64,000 nucleotides of DNA from Rhizobium sp. ASV8 (GCF_016429255.1 NZ_JAELUG010000012.1:19087-83086), one strand, 5' to 3'. Positions 10,450 through 18,629 are shown, numbered from the stretch's first letter. The notes: generated by a model not told the origin, from the letters alone. Made by a program: numbers and translations.

Positions 10450-11082
10450 TCGGCTATCTGCGCAATCTCGGCGGCGTTCTTCCCGCCGATGGCCGGCAAA
10501 TCCCCGTGTGTATACCGGCAACCCCAGCAAAGCTGCGATTAAAATTCAGATCATAATTGGCGAGTTTTCAACTCGAGCAGCCACCCGTTGCGCCTTTTGC
10601 GTTGGGTACAGTCAGCACATCGCGTGAGACCGGGGCCGGAAAAGAGGAACGATCGCGTCCGATGTGTGAATGTAGCACAGAGCGGCGCGTAAAAAGGGGG
10701 TGTTTATCTCTATATATATGCGAGTTCAAATATAGGTGTAGCTGCGCCAAGGCCAGCATAGTAAATATATGTTTAAATCGATATAAATTGAATTGAAAGT
10801 TTCGAAAGCGCTAATTTATCTGAAGTTATTGCAGATATTTCTTCGATAATTTCCACGTTTTATAGATGCACCCAAAAATGAGCGTGTAAATTTACATCTC
10901 TTCAGTGATAGGAGACCGGAAGAAATGTGTGTTTTTGCAGAGGGCGGTTTAAAACCAGTATCTATGTAGTTTAATCGTCATTCTAGGGAGTAACGCGAAG
11001 AAGTGGTGTGTTGCTGCTCCTGCATTGCGAGAAGCTATATTTGTTGAGTTTGTAAGCTGCGTCGTGCAATTTCGGGGGGACT
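10450..11082. promoter_or_regulatory. AT-rich upstream region of csgG
   Basis: About 630 bases without a gene, markedly richer in A and T than the flanking DNA, especially 10690-10900. A perfect 12-bp palindrome TGTAAATTTACA lies at 10885-10896, about 190 bases before the csgG start. Such DNA is typical for curli promoters, which are heavily regulated, and for binding by nucleoid-associated or MucR/Ros-type silencers. No specific regulator can be named from sequence. Confidence 0.4.
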
Positions 11083-11931
11083 ATGAGAGTAAAATTTGTA
11101 GCGGTTTCAGTGGCGAGCGCCCTTCTCTTGGCGGGTTGCCAGACCGGACAGAAGCTTGATACGCCTGCCGCAGCGCTGACCTCGGCAACCAAGACAACGG
11201 CAAAAGCTGTCACTCTACCTGCCCCCGAGCAGCCGGTTGATGTAGCCGTCTACGATTTCCCTGACCTCACCGGTCAAGCCAAGCCCAATGACAGCTTTGC
11301 GGAATATAGCCGCGCTGTTACGCAGGGCGGCGCATCGATTCTGATCGACGTTCTGAAAAAGACCGGCAGCGGTGCCTGGTTCCGCGTGGTGGAGCGATCG
11401 GGGCTGAAGGATCTCGTCCAGGAACGGACTTTGATCGAAAATACGCAGAAATCATACGGGCAAAAGACGACCCTTCCTCCGGTCCGCTTTGCCGGACTCA
11501 TCTTGGAAGGGGGCATCGTTGGGTATGATTCCAATGAATTGACCGGCGGCGCCGGCGCCCGCTATCTCGGCATCGGCGGTGATGTGCAATATCGCTCCGA
11601 TGTTGTGACTGTCGGACTGCGTGCTGTCAGTGTTCAGACCGGGGAAATCCTTGCGTCGACGACGACAACCAAGCAGATCTACTCCGTTGCGGTTCGGGGC
11701 AGTGCGTACAAGTTCGCGACCGCGAACGAGTTGCTGGAAATTGACCTGGGCCAGGCTCGCAATGATCCCGGTGCGCTTGCCGTTCGCGAAGGCATAGAGC
11801 TTGCTGTCGTGTCTCTTGCGGTTGACGGCGTCCGCAAGGGGTTGTGGCACCTGAAGGACAGAGCGCAGGAAGCCGAATTTATTAGCAGTTTTGAAAAGAA
11901 GTATGCTGCCGCGCCGCTGCCGCGATCGTAA
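11083..11931 (+). CDS. csgG: Curli secretion channel lipoprotein CsgG
   Basis: A 282-residue outer-membrane lipoprotein that forms the curli export pore. The signal peptide ends in the lipobox LLLAGC, giving a lipidated Cys at about residue 19. The body follows E. coli CsgG block by block: DVAVYDFPDLTGQAKPN, then WFRVVERSGLKDLVQER, LILEGGIVGYDSN, GGAGARYLGIGGDVQYRSD, VQTGEILASTTTTKQI and GLWHLKD near the end. The loop after KP, which forms the pore constriction in E. coli (KPYPASNFSTAV), is KPNDSFAEYSRAV here, one residue longer and different in its aromatic positions. It is the first gene of the curli locus and is followed by an AT-rich gap. Confidence 0.95.
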   Translation: MRVKFVAVSVASALLLAGCQTGQKLDTPAAALTSATKTTAKAVTLPAPEQPVDVAVYDFPDLTGQAKPNDSFAEYSRAVTQGGASILIDVLKKTGSGAWFRVVERSGLKDLVQERTLIENTQKSYGQKTTLPPVRFAGLILEGGIVGYDSNELTGGAGARYLGIGGDVQYRSDVVTVGLRAVSVQTGEILASTTTTKQIYSVAVRGSAYKFATANELLEIDLGQARNDPGALAVREGIELAVVSLAVDGVRKGLWHLKDRAQEAEFISSFEKKYAAAPLPRS

Positions 11932-12247
11932 TATAAAGATTAGACCTATAAAGTAATATAGAAATATCTAACCAAATAGCGCGGATGGTAATATTGCCAT
12001 ACCGTGCTTATTGGCGTTTCTTTGTGTATAAATTTTATATATACAGTTATAATAAATAAAGAAAAATTACACCGATAATGATGGCGCCCATTTTTGGGTA
12101 TTTCTATACAGCAATTAACTATCTGTAAATCTTATAAGACTTGCACCTTGCCGAGTGATATTCCTCGATGATAGTAAAAAGTCCGTTAACGTATTTCTTT
12201 TCGGAACAGCAACAACGCTGGCCGGAATCATTATTGGGGAGAAGCTC
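11932..12247. promoter_or_regulatory. AT-rich region between csgG and the giant curlin gene
   Basis: About 315 bases, very AT-rich. It contains a hairpin (listed separately) and, further on, an inverted repeat TGTATA-N9-TATACA at 12025-12045, about 200 bases before the curlin start. The gap is long enough for an independent promoter, so the curlin gene need not depend on csgG transcription. Confidence 0.45.
11979..12007 (+). terminator. Hairpin downstream of csgG
   Basis: The segment GCGCGGATGG ... CCATACCGTGC folds into a stem with one bulge and one G-U pair around an AT-rich loop, about 48 bases after the csgG stop. It would separate csgG transcription from the giant curlin gene. No strong T-run follows, so termination is only likely. 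Confidence 0.45.
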
Positions 12248-15184
12248 ATGAAAGTTTCTATAAAGTACGCAGCGCTTCTTGCGGGCGTCGCTGTTATTGG
12301 ACTTGCCAGCGGCGCCGCCGCGCAGCAGGTTGGAAACAAAGCCTTTATCGGTCAGTTGGATGACTACAACTATGCCTATCTGTTCCAGGCTGGTGCGAAC
12401 GGCCTCGACGGAGGCGCCAACAGCGGCTTTGTCTATCAGTACGGCCATCACAACGTGTTCATGCCGCTGGACAGCCACGGGCAGGTCTCCGACGCTCAGC
12501 TTGGTGCCAACAGCCTTGGTGTCATGCAGCTCGGACAGGATAACTTCATCGGCGGCGTCTTTTCGCAGTCCGGCGCGAACACGGCCGGCCTGGCCCAGTT
12601 CGGCAATGGCAACGTCGTCAACCGGTTTGAGCAGACCAACACCAATCGTGGTGCAATCTTCCAGGGTGGCAATCGAAACCTTGCTCAGACTGTCCAGCAT
12701 GGCGGTTCTAACGATGCCGGTATCGTTCAGATCAACCCATACAGCCTGGCAGACGGCAACTTTGCCTTCAACGATCAGGAGGCAGGCGCCACTCAAGCAA
12801 CTAATGGCTCGTTTGAAGGCATTCTGCAGCTCGGCTCGAAAAACTCGGGCGTGAACACGCAGGCCTCTCAGCTGGCTTCCAACGCGACGATTTTGCAGGT
12901 TGGCTCGAACAACTCTGCAGCCAACACGCAGGTGCTCAACACCTATAACAGCCGGCAACAGATTGCGGACTGGGGCGTAGGCCAGAATGATCATGCCGTC
13001 ATCGAACAGTATGGCACGTTCAATGAAGCCCTGAACGTTCAGGATTCGAGCACTCACAGCAATGTCGGTATCCTCCAGGGCGGAGACAACAACAAGGCTA
13101 CGAATTACTATATCGGCGGAACGGACCACGTCGGCACGATCGCCCAGTTCGGTACCTCGAATTCCGGAACGAATTTGAGCGTCGACGGCACCGGCAATGC
13201 GGCTTCCGTTTTGCAAGTCGGCAACAGTAATAACGCTGGCAATCTGCAGACCACGGGTGTCCACAAGACTGCAAGAATCGCGCAGAACGGCACCAGCAAT
13301 GTTGCTGCGAACGATCAGAGTCAGTACACCGGTCCGGGCGGCAATATTGATGGCAGCAATCTCAATGCCGGCATCGTGCAGAGCGGTACGGCCAACAACG
13401 CCGTAAACACCCAGCACGGCCAGGATAACAATGCTGGAATTCTGCAGAACGGCACCGGCAACAAGGCAGGAAATTCCCAGCTCGGAACGAACCTGAATGC
13501 AGGCATCGCTCAGGACGGCACTGCAAATGTCGCCGCCAACGCCCAGAATGCAAATTCCAGCAAGGCGCTGATTGGTCAGTCCGGCCATGACAATACCGCA
13601 AGCAACGTTCAGAGCGGCGGGACGCTTAACAGCGCCACCGTGCTGCAGAGCAATGCCTTTAACAAGGCGTTGAATATTCAGAACGGTGACACCAACTCGA
13701 ATGCCGTGATTGGCCAATCGGGCGTTACCAATGTCGGCGGCAATACGCAGACGGCATCCAAGAACTCGACTGCTTCGATTCTCCAGACCGGCGACAACAA
13801 TACCGGTGCGAACGTTCAGGCGCTTGCGTCTGCATCCAACGCGACGATCGTTCAGGCTGGCGTCGGTGGCCAGGCCGGCAACGGCCAGACCAATGTGGCG
13901 AACGCCGATGCGACCATCGTACAAGGCGGCCAGAACGGTACGGCTTTGAACCTGCAGACCAATCTCGACGGGTCGAAGGCCTTCATCGGGCAAGCGGGTC
14001 TCAGCAATATCGCCGGCAACACCCAGAATGCCGCGAACGGTTCCAACGCCGTGATCCTTCAGGGCGCCGGCGGCTACAATCAGGCAGCCAACCTTCAGGA
14101 CAACGTCACGAAGGCGGATGCTCTGATTGCCCAGACGGGGCTTCGCAATATCGCCGGCAACGTCCAGCAGGCAAATAGCGCTAGCGTTTCTGCTGCCATC
14201 GCACAGGATGGAAATGACAACCGCGCCTCCAACACCCAGGGAGCTACGCAGACTGTCGGTGGCGCCTTGCCGTTGCTGGACGTGGATGGGCGTGATAAGT
14301 ACGGCACCGGCTTCGTGACGACAGGCAGCAAGGCTTCGGGATCAGGATCTGCTCCTGTTCAGGCTTCCGCAGCAGTTATCGCCCAGTCTGGTAACCGCAA
14401 CACTGCGGCGAACTCGCAAGTCGGTCAGCTTGTAACTCCCGCGAAGGTTACGCTTTCACAGACGGTTACCGGTTACTTCTTGGGGTACAAGCTCGGCTCT
14501 GCAGATATCAACTCCACTGTGAAAAACCCGCTTGGTGAGATCAACATCCCGACGACCGCGTCCGCCGCGGGCATCGTGCAGTCGGGCGATGACAACACGG
14601 CCTATAACTTCCAGACGGTTACGGCTGGGGCTTTGGCAGCAACGGTTCAGCTTGGCAATAACAACGCAGCCCTGACCAGCCAGACGGCGTCCATCGGTGT
14701 CGTCGGTGCGACGACGCAGAAGGGTAACCGCAACGGCGCGGTCATCGCCCAGCAGCAGCAGATCGGATCGGCAGCCGGAATCATCCAGGTTGGCGACGAT
14801 AACACCGCCGCAACCACGCAGGTGGACAGCCTGGTCGGCACCGGAAATCTGGCCCTGACGGTTCAGAGCGGCAAGCAGAACAAGGCTTACACCACCCAAT
14901 CGGGTCGCTCTCAGAAGTCGCTGATCATCCAGAAGGCGGACAACTCGTTTGCTGACGTCTTGCAGACGGGCTTCACCCAGACATCGTTGGTCGCTCAAGC
15001 TGGCGACTACTCGAACGCCTGGATCAGCCAGTCAGGCTCCGGCAACTCGTCTGGTGTGTTCCAGTACGGTCTCGGTAGCGGCACGGACGCCAACGCTGCC
15101 GTCGTCTCTCAGAGCGGCACCGGGAACAGCTCGGTGGTCGTGCAGGCAGGACGCGGCAACGTCGCTTTCGTTCACCAGCACTAA
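12248..15184 (+). CDS. Giant curlin-repeat amyloid protein (CsgA-like)
   Basis: A 978-residue secreted protein made almost wholly of curlin repeats. A signal peptide (KYAALLAGVAVIGLASGAAA) is followed by units of about 22-24 residues of the form A-x-I-x-Q-x-G-x-x-N-x-A-x-N-x-Q, the strand-loop-strand unit of CsgA/CsgB. I count about 42 Q-x-G-type hooks, hence roughly 35-42 repeats, against five in E. coli CsgA (151 residues). At least thirteen units run without a break between 13,370 and 14,240. Two non-repeat segments (about 14,255-14,370 and 14,430-14,560) interrupt the array. GGGGAG lies six bases before the ATG at 12248. A long antisense frame is a by-product of the repeats. Confidence 0.93.
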   Translation: MKVSIKYAALLAGVAVIGLASGAAAQQVGNKAFIGQLDDYNYAYLFQAGANGLDGGANSGFVYQYGHHNVFMPLDSHGQVSDAQLGANSLGVMQLGQDNFIGGVFSQSGANTAGLAQFGNGNVVNRFEQTNTNRGAIFQGGNRNLAQTVQHGGSNDAGIVQINPYSLADGNFAFNDQEAGATQATNGSFEGILQLGSKNSGVNTQASQLASNATILQVGSNNSAANTQVLNTYNSRQQIADWGVGQNDHAVIEQYGTFNEALNVQDSSTHSNVGILQGGDNNKATNYYIGGTDHVGTIAQFGTSNSGTNLSVDGTGNAASVLQVGNSNNAGNLQTTGVHKTARIAQNGTSNVAANDQSQYTGPGGNIDGSNLNAGIVQSGTANNAVNTQHGQDNNAGILQNGTGNKAGNSQLGTNLNAGIAQDGTANVAANAQNANSSKALIGQSGHDNTASNVQSGGTLNSATVLQSNAFNKALNIQNGDTNSNAVIGQSGVTNVGGNTQTASKNSTASILQTGDNNTGANVQALASASNATIVQAGVGGQAGNGQTNVANADATIVQGGQNGTALNLQTNLDGSKAFIGQAGLSNIAGNTQNAANGSNAVILQGAGGYNQAANLQDNVTKADALIAQTGLRNIAGNVQQANSASVSAAIAQDGNDNRASNTQGATQTVGGALPLLDVDGRDKYGTGFVTTGSKASGSGSAPVQASAAVIAQSGNRNTAANSQVGQLVTPAKVTLSQTVTGYFLGYKLGSADINSTVKNPLGEINIPTTASAAGIVQSGDDNTAYNFQTVTAGALAATVQLGNNNAALTSQTASIGVVGATTQKGNRNGAVIAQQQQIGSAAGIIQVGDDNTAATTQVDSLVGTGNLALTVQSGKQNKAYTTQSGRSQKSLIIQKADNSFADVLQTGFTQTSLVAQAGDYSNAWISQSGSGNSSGVFQYGLGSGTDANAAVVSQSGTGNSSVVVQAGRGNVAFVHQH

Positions 15185-15200
15185 TCGTCTGAGGAAAATA

Positions 15201-15225
15201 GCGGAGCGCCCGGCGGGCGCTCCGC
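15201..15225 (+). terminator. Hairpin between the giant curlin gene and csgH
   Basis: Perfect 11-base GC-rich arms GCGGAGCGCCC and GGGCGCTCCGC with a 3-base loop, 16 bases after the curlin stop and 23 bases before the csgH start. No T-run follows, so it may act as a partial terminator or as 3' end protection that keeps curlin mRNA more abundant than the downstream genes. Confidence 0.7.
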
Positions 15226-15248
15226 GACTACCGAGGGAAGGGACCATC

Positions 15249-15671
15249 ATGTCGTGCATAGGAAAAGCGGCCGTGGTCTTTCTATCTCTCGCCATCGCCG
15301 GGACGGCTGGAAATGCACAGGGAACTTCGATGAGCGACAAAACCATCTTGGGAACAATCCACGATCCCCGCATTCAAGGATGCGGCGTCGAGATTGCCAT
15401 CCGCGAATGGATTGAGCTTGTGCCGTTCATCAAGGCTACGTGGGATTTCGCCGGCAGCTATGAGATTGACATTCGAAAGATTTCGAAATCCGGCACCGCT
15501 CTTTCGCGGCAGAGCAACCCGGTTCGCAATGGCGGACCCGCTCCCTCCCGAATTCGGTTCGATAGCGCCGAGCGCATCGAGATCCGCATGAATGTGATGG
15601 CAGACGATGGCAAGGTTGCCTGTCAGCTGACTGAAACGCTCGATTTCCCTGATCGGCCGCAAAGCCTCTGA
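15249..15671 (+). CDS. csgH: CsgH-like curli amyloid inhibitor/chaperone
   Basis: A 140-residue periplasmic protein with a signal peptide (AAVVFLSLAIAGTAGNAQG). The mature part fits the CsgH domain, the alphaproteobacterial counterpart of CsgC: a Cys near the start (IQGCGVEI), a W/F-containing strand, an AGSYEIDIRKISKSGTA strand pair, then SRQSNPV, and a second Cys (VACQLTE) that could pair with the first. CsgC/CsgH proteins form small immunoglobulin-like beta sandwiches that stop curlin from polymerising in the periplasm. It lies directly behind the giant curlin gene and before a second curlin, as expected. The start at 15249 has AAGGGA upstream. Confidence 0.82.
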   Translation: MSCIGKAAVVFLSLAIAGTAGNAQGTSMSDKTILGTIHDPRIQGCGVEIAIREWIELVPFIKATWDFAGSYEIDIRKISKSGTALSRQSNPVRNGGPAPSRIRFDSAERIEIRMNVMADDGKVACQLTETLDFPDRPQSL

Positions 15672-15708
15672 ATTTCGAAGAACAAGGATAAGATAGGTGG
15701 GAAACTCC

Positions 15709-16314
15709 ATGGAACGGTCAATCCGGAATTTAACCAGAGGTCTCGCTGGTATTTGCATCGCAGCCGGCGTCTTCGCCGCCTCTTCGGCATCTGCGGCAGA
15801 GCCCTATCTTCTGGATCAGAATGCCGCAGCCCCGATCGTTGGTGCGTTGATGGAGCCAATCGCGCCTTTCACCGGAGGCAAAAGCGGCTCAACCACATCA
15901 ATCCTGCAATTCGGCGACAGCAACCATGCCAGCTCCGACGTTGCCGGCAACGGAAGCCTCTCGGTGATCCAGCAGTCCGGTGTAAACAACCGCGCGTCTC
16001 AGCACATCGACGGCAACAATTCGGCTCTATTGCTCGTTCAGGGCGGCTCCAATAACTCGGTATTCCAAGCTGCAAAGGGCGACAATGATTTTCAGCTTGT
16101 GGGAGTCTCCGGGCGCGACAACAAAGTCGCCTATATCCAGAACGGCGATAACCTTGCCGGTGCCCTTGATGTCCGCAATGCCCAGAACGCAACCGTCGTC
16201 GCTATTCAGACGCCGCAAAGCGGCAACTATCTGATGCCGACCGGTCTCAATGGCATCAAGAATGCAACCGTTGTAGTCGTGCCTGGAAGAATGTATGTTT
16301 TTCCAAAGCGCTGA
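15709..16314 (+). CDS. CsgB-like minor curlin
   Basis: A 201-residue secreted curlin. After a signal peptide (GLAGICIAAGVFAASSASAA), a short N-terminal segment (AEPYLLDQNAAAPIVGALME) precedes four to five curlin units from residue about 60 onward (SILQFGDSNHASSDVAG, SVIQQSGVNNRASQHIDG, LLLVQGGSNNSVFQAAKG, QLVGVSGRDNKVAYIQNG). The last third departs from the repeat and ends in a basic tail (PGRMYVFPKR), as in CsgB, where the last unit anchors the nucleator. It probably nucleates or caps the fibre. The ATG at 15709 has GGTGGG seven bases upstream; a GTG at 15697 is an alternative. Confidence 0.85.
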   Translation: MERSIRNLTRGLAGICIAAGVFAASSASAAEPYLLDQNAAAPIVGALMEPIAPFTGGKSGSTTSILQFGDSNHASSDVAGNGSLSVIQQSGVNNRASQHIDGNNSALLLVQGGSNNSVFQAAKGDNDFQLVGVSGRDNKVAYIQNGDNLAGALDVRNAQNATVVAIQTPQSGNYLMPTGLNGIKNATVVVVPGRMYVFPKR

Positions 16315-16346
16315 TATTGATGATATATTATGAGAGGAACTACCTA

Positions 16347-16661
16347 ATGCGTCTTACTGCAATAGCCACGCTTTCAACCGCGCTCTTCATGGGTGCCGTT
16401 GCTTCGGTTTCCGCTTCGCAGCTGGTCTATAAGCCGATCAATCCGTCTTTTGGTGGTGATCCGCAGAATGGAAACTGGCTGCTGTCTCAGGCGAATGCTC
16501 AGAGCAAGAGTTCCGACAGCTCTTCGACGCCGGGCTTTTCCATCGATTTTCCGAATTTCGGCAATGTAACGCAGCCGACGGCGAATCCGTCCACGCTTCC
16601 GAACGTTAACAACAACACCAATAGCGGTGGTACGACGTCCGGGACGACGACACCTCAGTAA
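16347..16661 (+). CDS. csgF: Curli assembly protein CsgF
   Basis: A 104-residue secreted protein. After the signal peptide (about 23 residues, ending SVSA) the mature N terminus reads QLVYKPINPSFGGDPQNGNW followed by LLSQANAQ, which matches the conserved CsgF segment that inserts into the CsgG pore (NPxFGGxPxNGxxLLxxAxAQ). The C-terminal half is a low-complexity Asn/Thr/Ser/Gly tail rather than the helical and sheet domain of enterobacterial CsgF. CsgF couples the pore to fibre nucleation at the cell surface. It follows the CsgB-like gene by 32 bases with a GAGAGGAA ribosome binding site and precedes a clear stem-loop. Confidence 0.93.
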   Translation: MRLTAIATLSTALFMGAVASVSASQLVYKPINPSFGGDPQNGNWLLSQANAQSKSSDSSSTPGFSIDFPNFGNVTQPTANPSTLPNVNNNTNSGGTTSGTTTPQ

Positions 16662-16683
16662 CTTTTATAGTGTCGCCACTGTG

Positions 16684-16717
16684 ATGAATGGTGCATCTTT
16701 CCGATTGCACCATTCAT
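16684..16717. terminator. Stem-loop terminator at the end of the curli operon
   Basis: Perfect 12-base arms ATGAATGGTGCA and TGCACCATTCAT around a 10-base loop, starting 22 bases after the csgF stop. It lies between the plus-strand operon and the convergent third curlin gene, so it could serve both strands. Confidence 0.75.
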
Positions 16718-16854
16718 ATCTGGGTACCTATCGCGCTCAGCATCGGCACCTGCGAATGCAAATGCCTTGATGTCGCTGTAAGCGGGATTTGCGGCGGTGA
16801 TGTGGGTCGCGCTTATCGTGCGTTGCTGACAAGTAGCAAGGCAACGCTATCCTA

Positions 16855-17256
16855 TTAACGCTGGCGGATCATCGCGACGTTGTGACTGCCCTGCTGGGCG
16901 ATGAAAGCCTGATTGTTTCCGCCTCTTTGCGTGATCGATGCCGTGTTCATGTAGCCATTTTGCTGGATCATCGCGACGTTGCCAGATCCCAGCTGGTCGA
17001 TACCTGCGAAGTTCGCATCGCCGATCTGCAGGGTATTTGCAAGATTGCCGGCCGATGGAGCGGAGCTGAAGGTTGGGAAGCTGGCCATCATATCCGTCAT
17101 CGGCTTCATGATCGCAGCAGTGCTCATGCTCGCTGAAGTGGATCCACTAATCTGCTGGATAAAAGCGGGCGAAGAAAGATAGGTATCTGCAGCGAAGCTT
17201 GTGTTGGAAAGCAATGCGGCTGCGAAGAACGAGGTTAATGCAATTATCTTTTTCAT
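16855..17256 (-). CDS. Third curlin subunit, short CsgA/CsgB-like
   Basis: A 133-residue secreted curlin on the opposite strand. The signal peptide (IIALTSFFAAALLSNTSFAA) is followed by a non-repeat segment rich in Met and Ser (about residues 22-68) and then three curlin units (NTLQIGDANFAGIDQLGSG, VAMIQQNGYMNTASITQRGG, QAFIAQQGSHNVAMIRQR). The protein ends RQR, and a basic C terminus of this kind is typical of CsgB nucleators (E. coli ends VTQR). It has its own promoter region shared with the downstream regulator gene and a good ribosome binding site (AGGGAGC). It may be an alternative nucleator for the giant fibre. Confidence 0.88.
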   Translation of the reverse strand: MKKIIALTSFFAAALLSNTSFAADTYLSSPAFIQQISGSTSASMSTAAIMKPMTDMMASFPTFSSAPSAGNLANTLQIGDANFAGIDQLGSGNVAMIQQNGYMNTASITQRGGNNQAFIAQQGSHNVAMIRQR

Positions 17257-17666
17257 TTTTGGCTCCCTGTCGTTTTGTTGCTTCAGGTATATTGGGAGCG
17301 GGTTAAAATACTGGTCGATGTTCTAGGTTAATCAAATATACTTATTGAGTTAGAAGGCGGATCAATATGTTTATATCTTGGCAACCATAACAGTTTGCTG
17401 TCGATCGCACGGAGCGATGGCACTCTTGGCCGTCTCGATACGGGCGGGTGCCCATCCAGTCGGCATGGGGCGACGAGAGCGATCAGTCGAGCCGCCATCG
17501 CGGGCGGCGCCGACCGCGAAACGGCATCGTTCCTATGGCATCGCTTGATGGTGAGTTTTTACGCTTCGTGGCGCAGTTGTTACTATTAATACTTGAGAGC
17601 CCGTTGATTTTTAGAGGTTTGTATAGTGATGGAGGCCAATTCCTGTGCTAATTTTCCTCTGGTCCG
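17257..17666. promoter_or_regulatory. Divergent region between third curlin and regulator genes
   Basis: About 410 bases, AT-rich near the curlin gene (17290-17390). It must hold the promoter of the minus-strand curlin gene and probably that of the plus-strand regulator. No clear palindrome or repeat was seen. Confidence 0.4.
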
Positions 17667-18629
17667 GTGGGGGAAGTCAGGACCTTGACGGTCAGACTCT
17701 GCGCTCATCTCGATCAAAAGCCATTCGAAACAACAGCGTGTTCCATAAGCAAAGTGTATAAGATACTCACAGTCGAAGCCATTTTGGAAAATCCCCGTTA
17801 TGGCATAGCTTTAAGGGACGCAGCGCTGACGCTTATTGCGATGCACGATGTTTCACCGCGGATCGTCCGCTACACGGCGGATTTGAAACGGTGGTTGCTG
17901 ACACAGGCTATATTGGCCTTTCACTTCGAACGTGTCACCGCACCAACCCGTCCCGGATTGACCGCTGCAAGCCTTCTTGCATTCATCGCCGAAAACAGGA
18001 TTGTCAGCAAGAATACGGCTGTCGCACATCTGGCGGAGATGCGTCACTACGGCCTTTTGCTCGATACCGAGCAGACCGAGGACAAGCGCCTTCGCCGGCT
18101 GAAGATCGCGGACATAGCCGAGGCGCTAATTCGTGAATGGTTTGATGGGCATTTGAAATCTCTCGACATGCTTGACCACGGCTCGCGGTTCGCGCAATCG
18201 TCGAACAATCCGCAATTGCTCTGGCACGCGCAGCCAAGAATGTCTCGCCGCTTGTTTGAAGATCCAAGCTGGTCTGCTCCTCCAGAGACCGTTGAGGCGT
18301 TTGTCAGAACAGCCTCCGGCAGCAACATTCTTCACGATCTGATGTCAAGGTTGCCCCCGGAGAAGATACCGGACATGAAAGCGTCGATTGGACCGTTGCG
18401 TGTCGGCGATCTTGCAAAGCGCTACATTATTTCCCGCAGCCATGCGCAACGTGTTTTGGCTCGAGCCCGCGCGCTCAATATTATCGGCTGGGAGCATTCC
18501 GGCACCGCTGGCGACTTCTGGATTTCCGAGACATTGGTTCGCCATCATCGGCGTTGGCAAGCGGCTAAGTTTGCAGCCATCGATGAAGCCTTTCACTGGG
18601 CGCTTCATCGCCGAGGCAATGAAGGCTGA
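17667..18629 (+). CDS. Putative regulator with two winged-helix-like segments
   Basis: A frame of up to 320 residues. Residues about 95-165 read like a MarR-type winged helix (ASLLAFIAENRIVSKNTAVA, then a DKRLRRLKIADIAEALIREW wing and helix). Residues about 235-300 hold a second helix-turn-helix-like stretch (GPLRVGDLAKRYIISRSHAQ, then an RVLARARALNIIGWEH wing). I recognise no named family. The start is unsure: 17667 is GTG, a TTG lies at 17685, a GTG at 17754, and the first ATG at 17841 would give 262 residues. No convincing ribosome binding site decides it. It sits beside the curli locus and could be its regulator in place of CsgD, but that is inferred from position only. Confidence 0.65.
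   Translation: MGEVRTLTVRLCAHLDQKPFETTACSISKVYKILTVEAILENPRYGIALRDAALTLIAMHDVSPRIVRYTADLKRWLLTQAILAFHFERVTAPTRPGLTAASLLAFIAENRIVSKNTAVAHLAEMRHYGLLLDTEQTEDKRLRRLKIADIAEALIREWFDGHLKSLDMLDHGSRFAQSSNNPQLLWHAQPRMSRRLFEDPSWSAPPETVEAFVRTASGSNILHDLMSRLPPEKIPDMKASIGPLRVGDLAKRYIISRSHAQRVLARARALNIIGWEHSGTAGDFWISETLVRHHRRWQAAKFAAIDEAFHWALHRRGNEG

Noticed and set aside
12119..13993. Antisense open frame of 624 codons across the giant curlin gene
   Set aside because: It is produced by the repetitive codon pattern of the curlin repeats on the plus strand. It has no ribosome binding site and no family resemblance, and the curlin reading explains the sequence fully.
12900..15180. Regular DNA repeat spacing that could suggest a CRISPR or tandem-repeat array
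   Set aside because: The periodicity is about 66-72 bases with degenerate sequence at third positions and an intact reading frame. It reflects protein repeats, not identical repeats with spacers.
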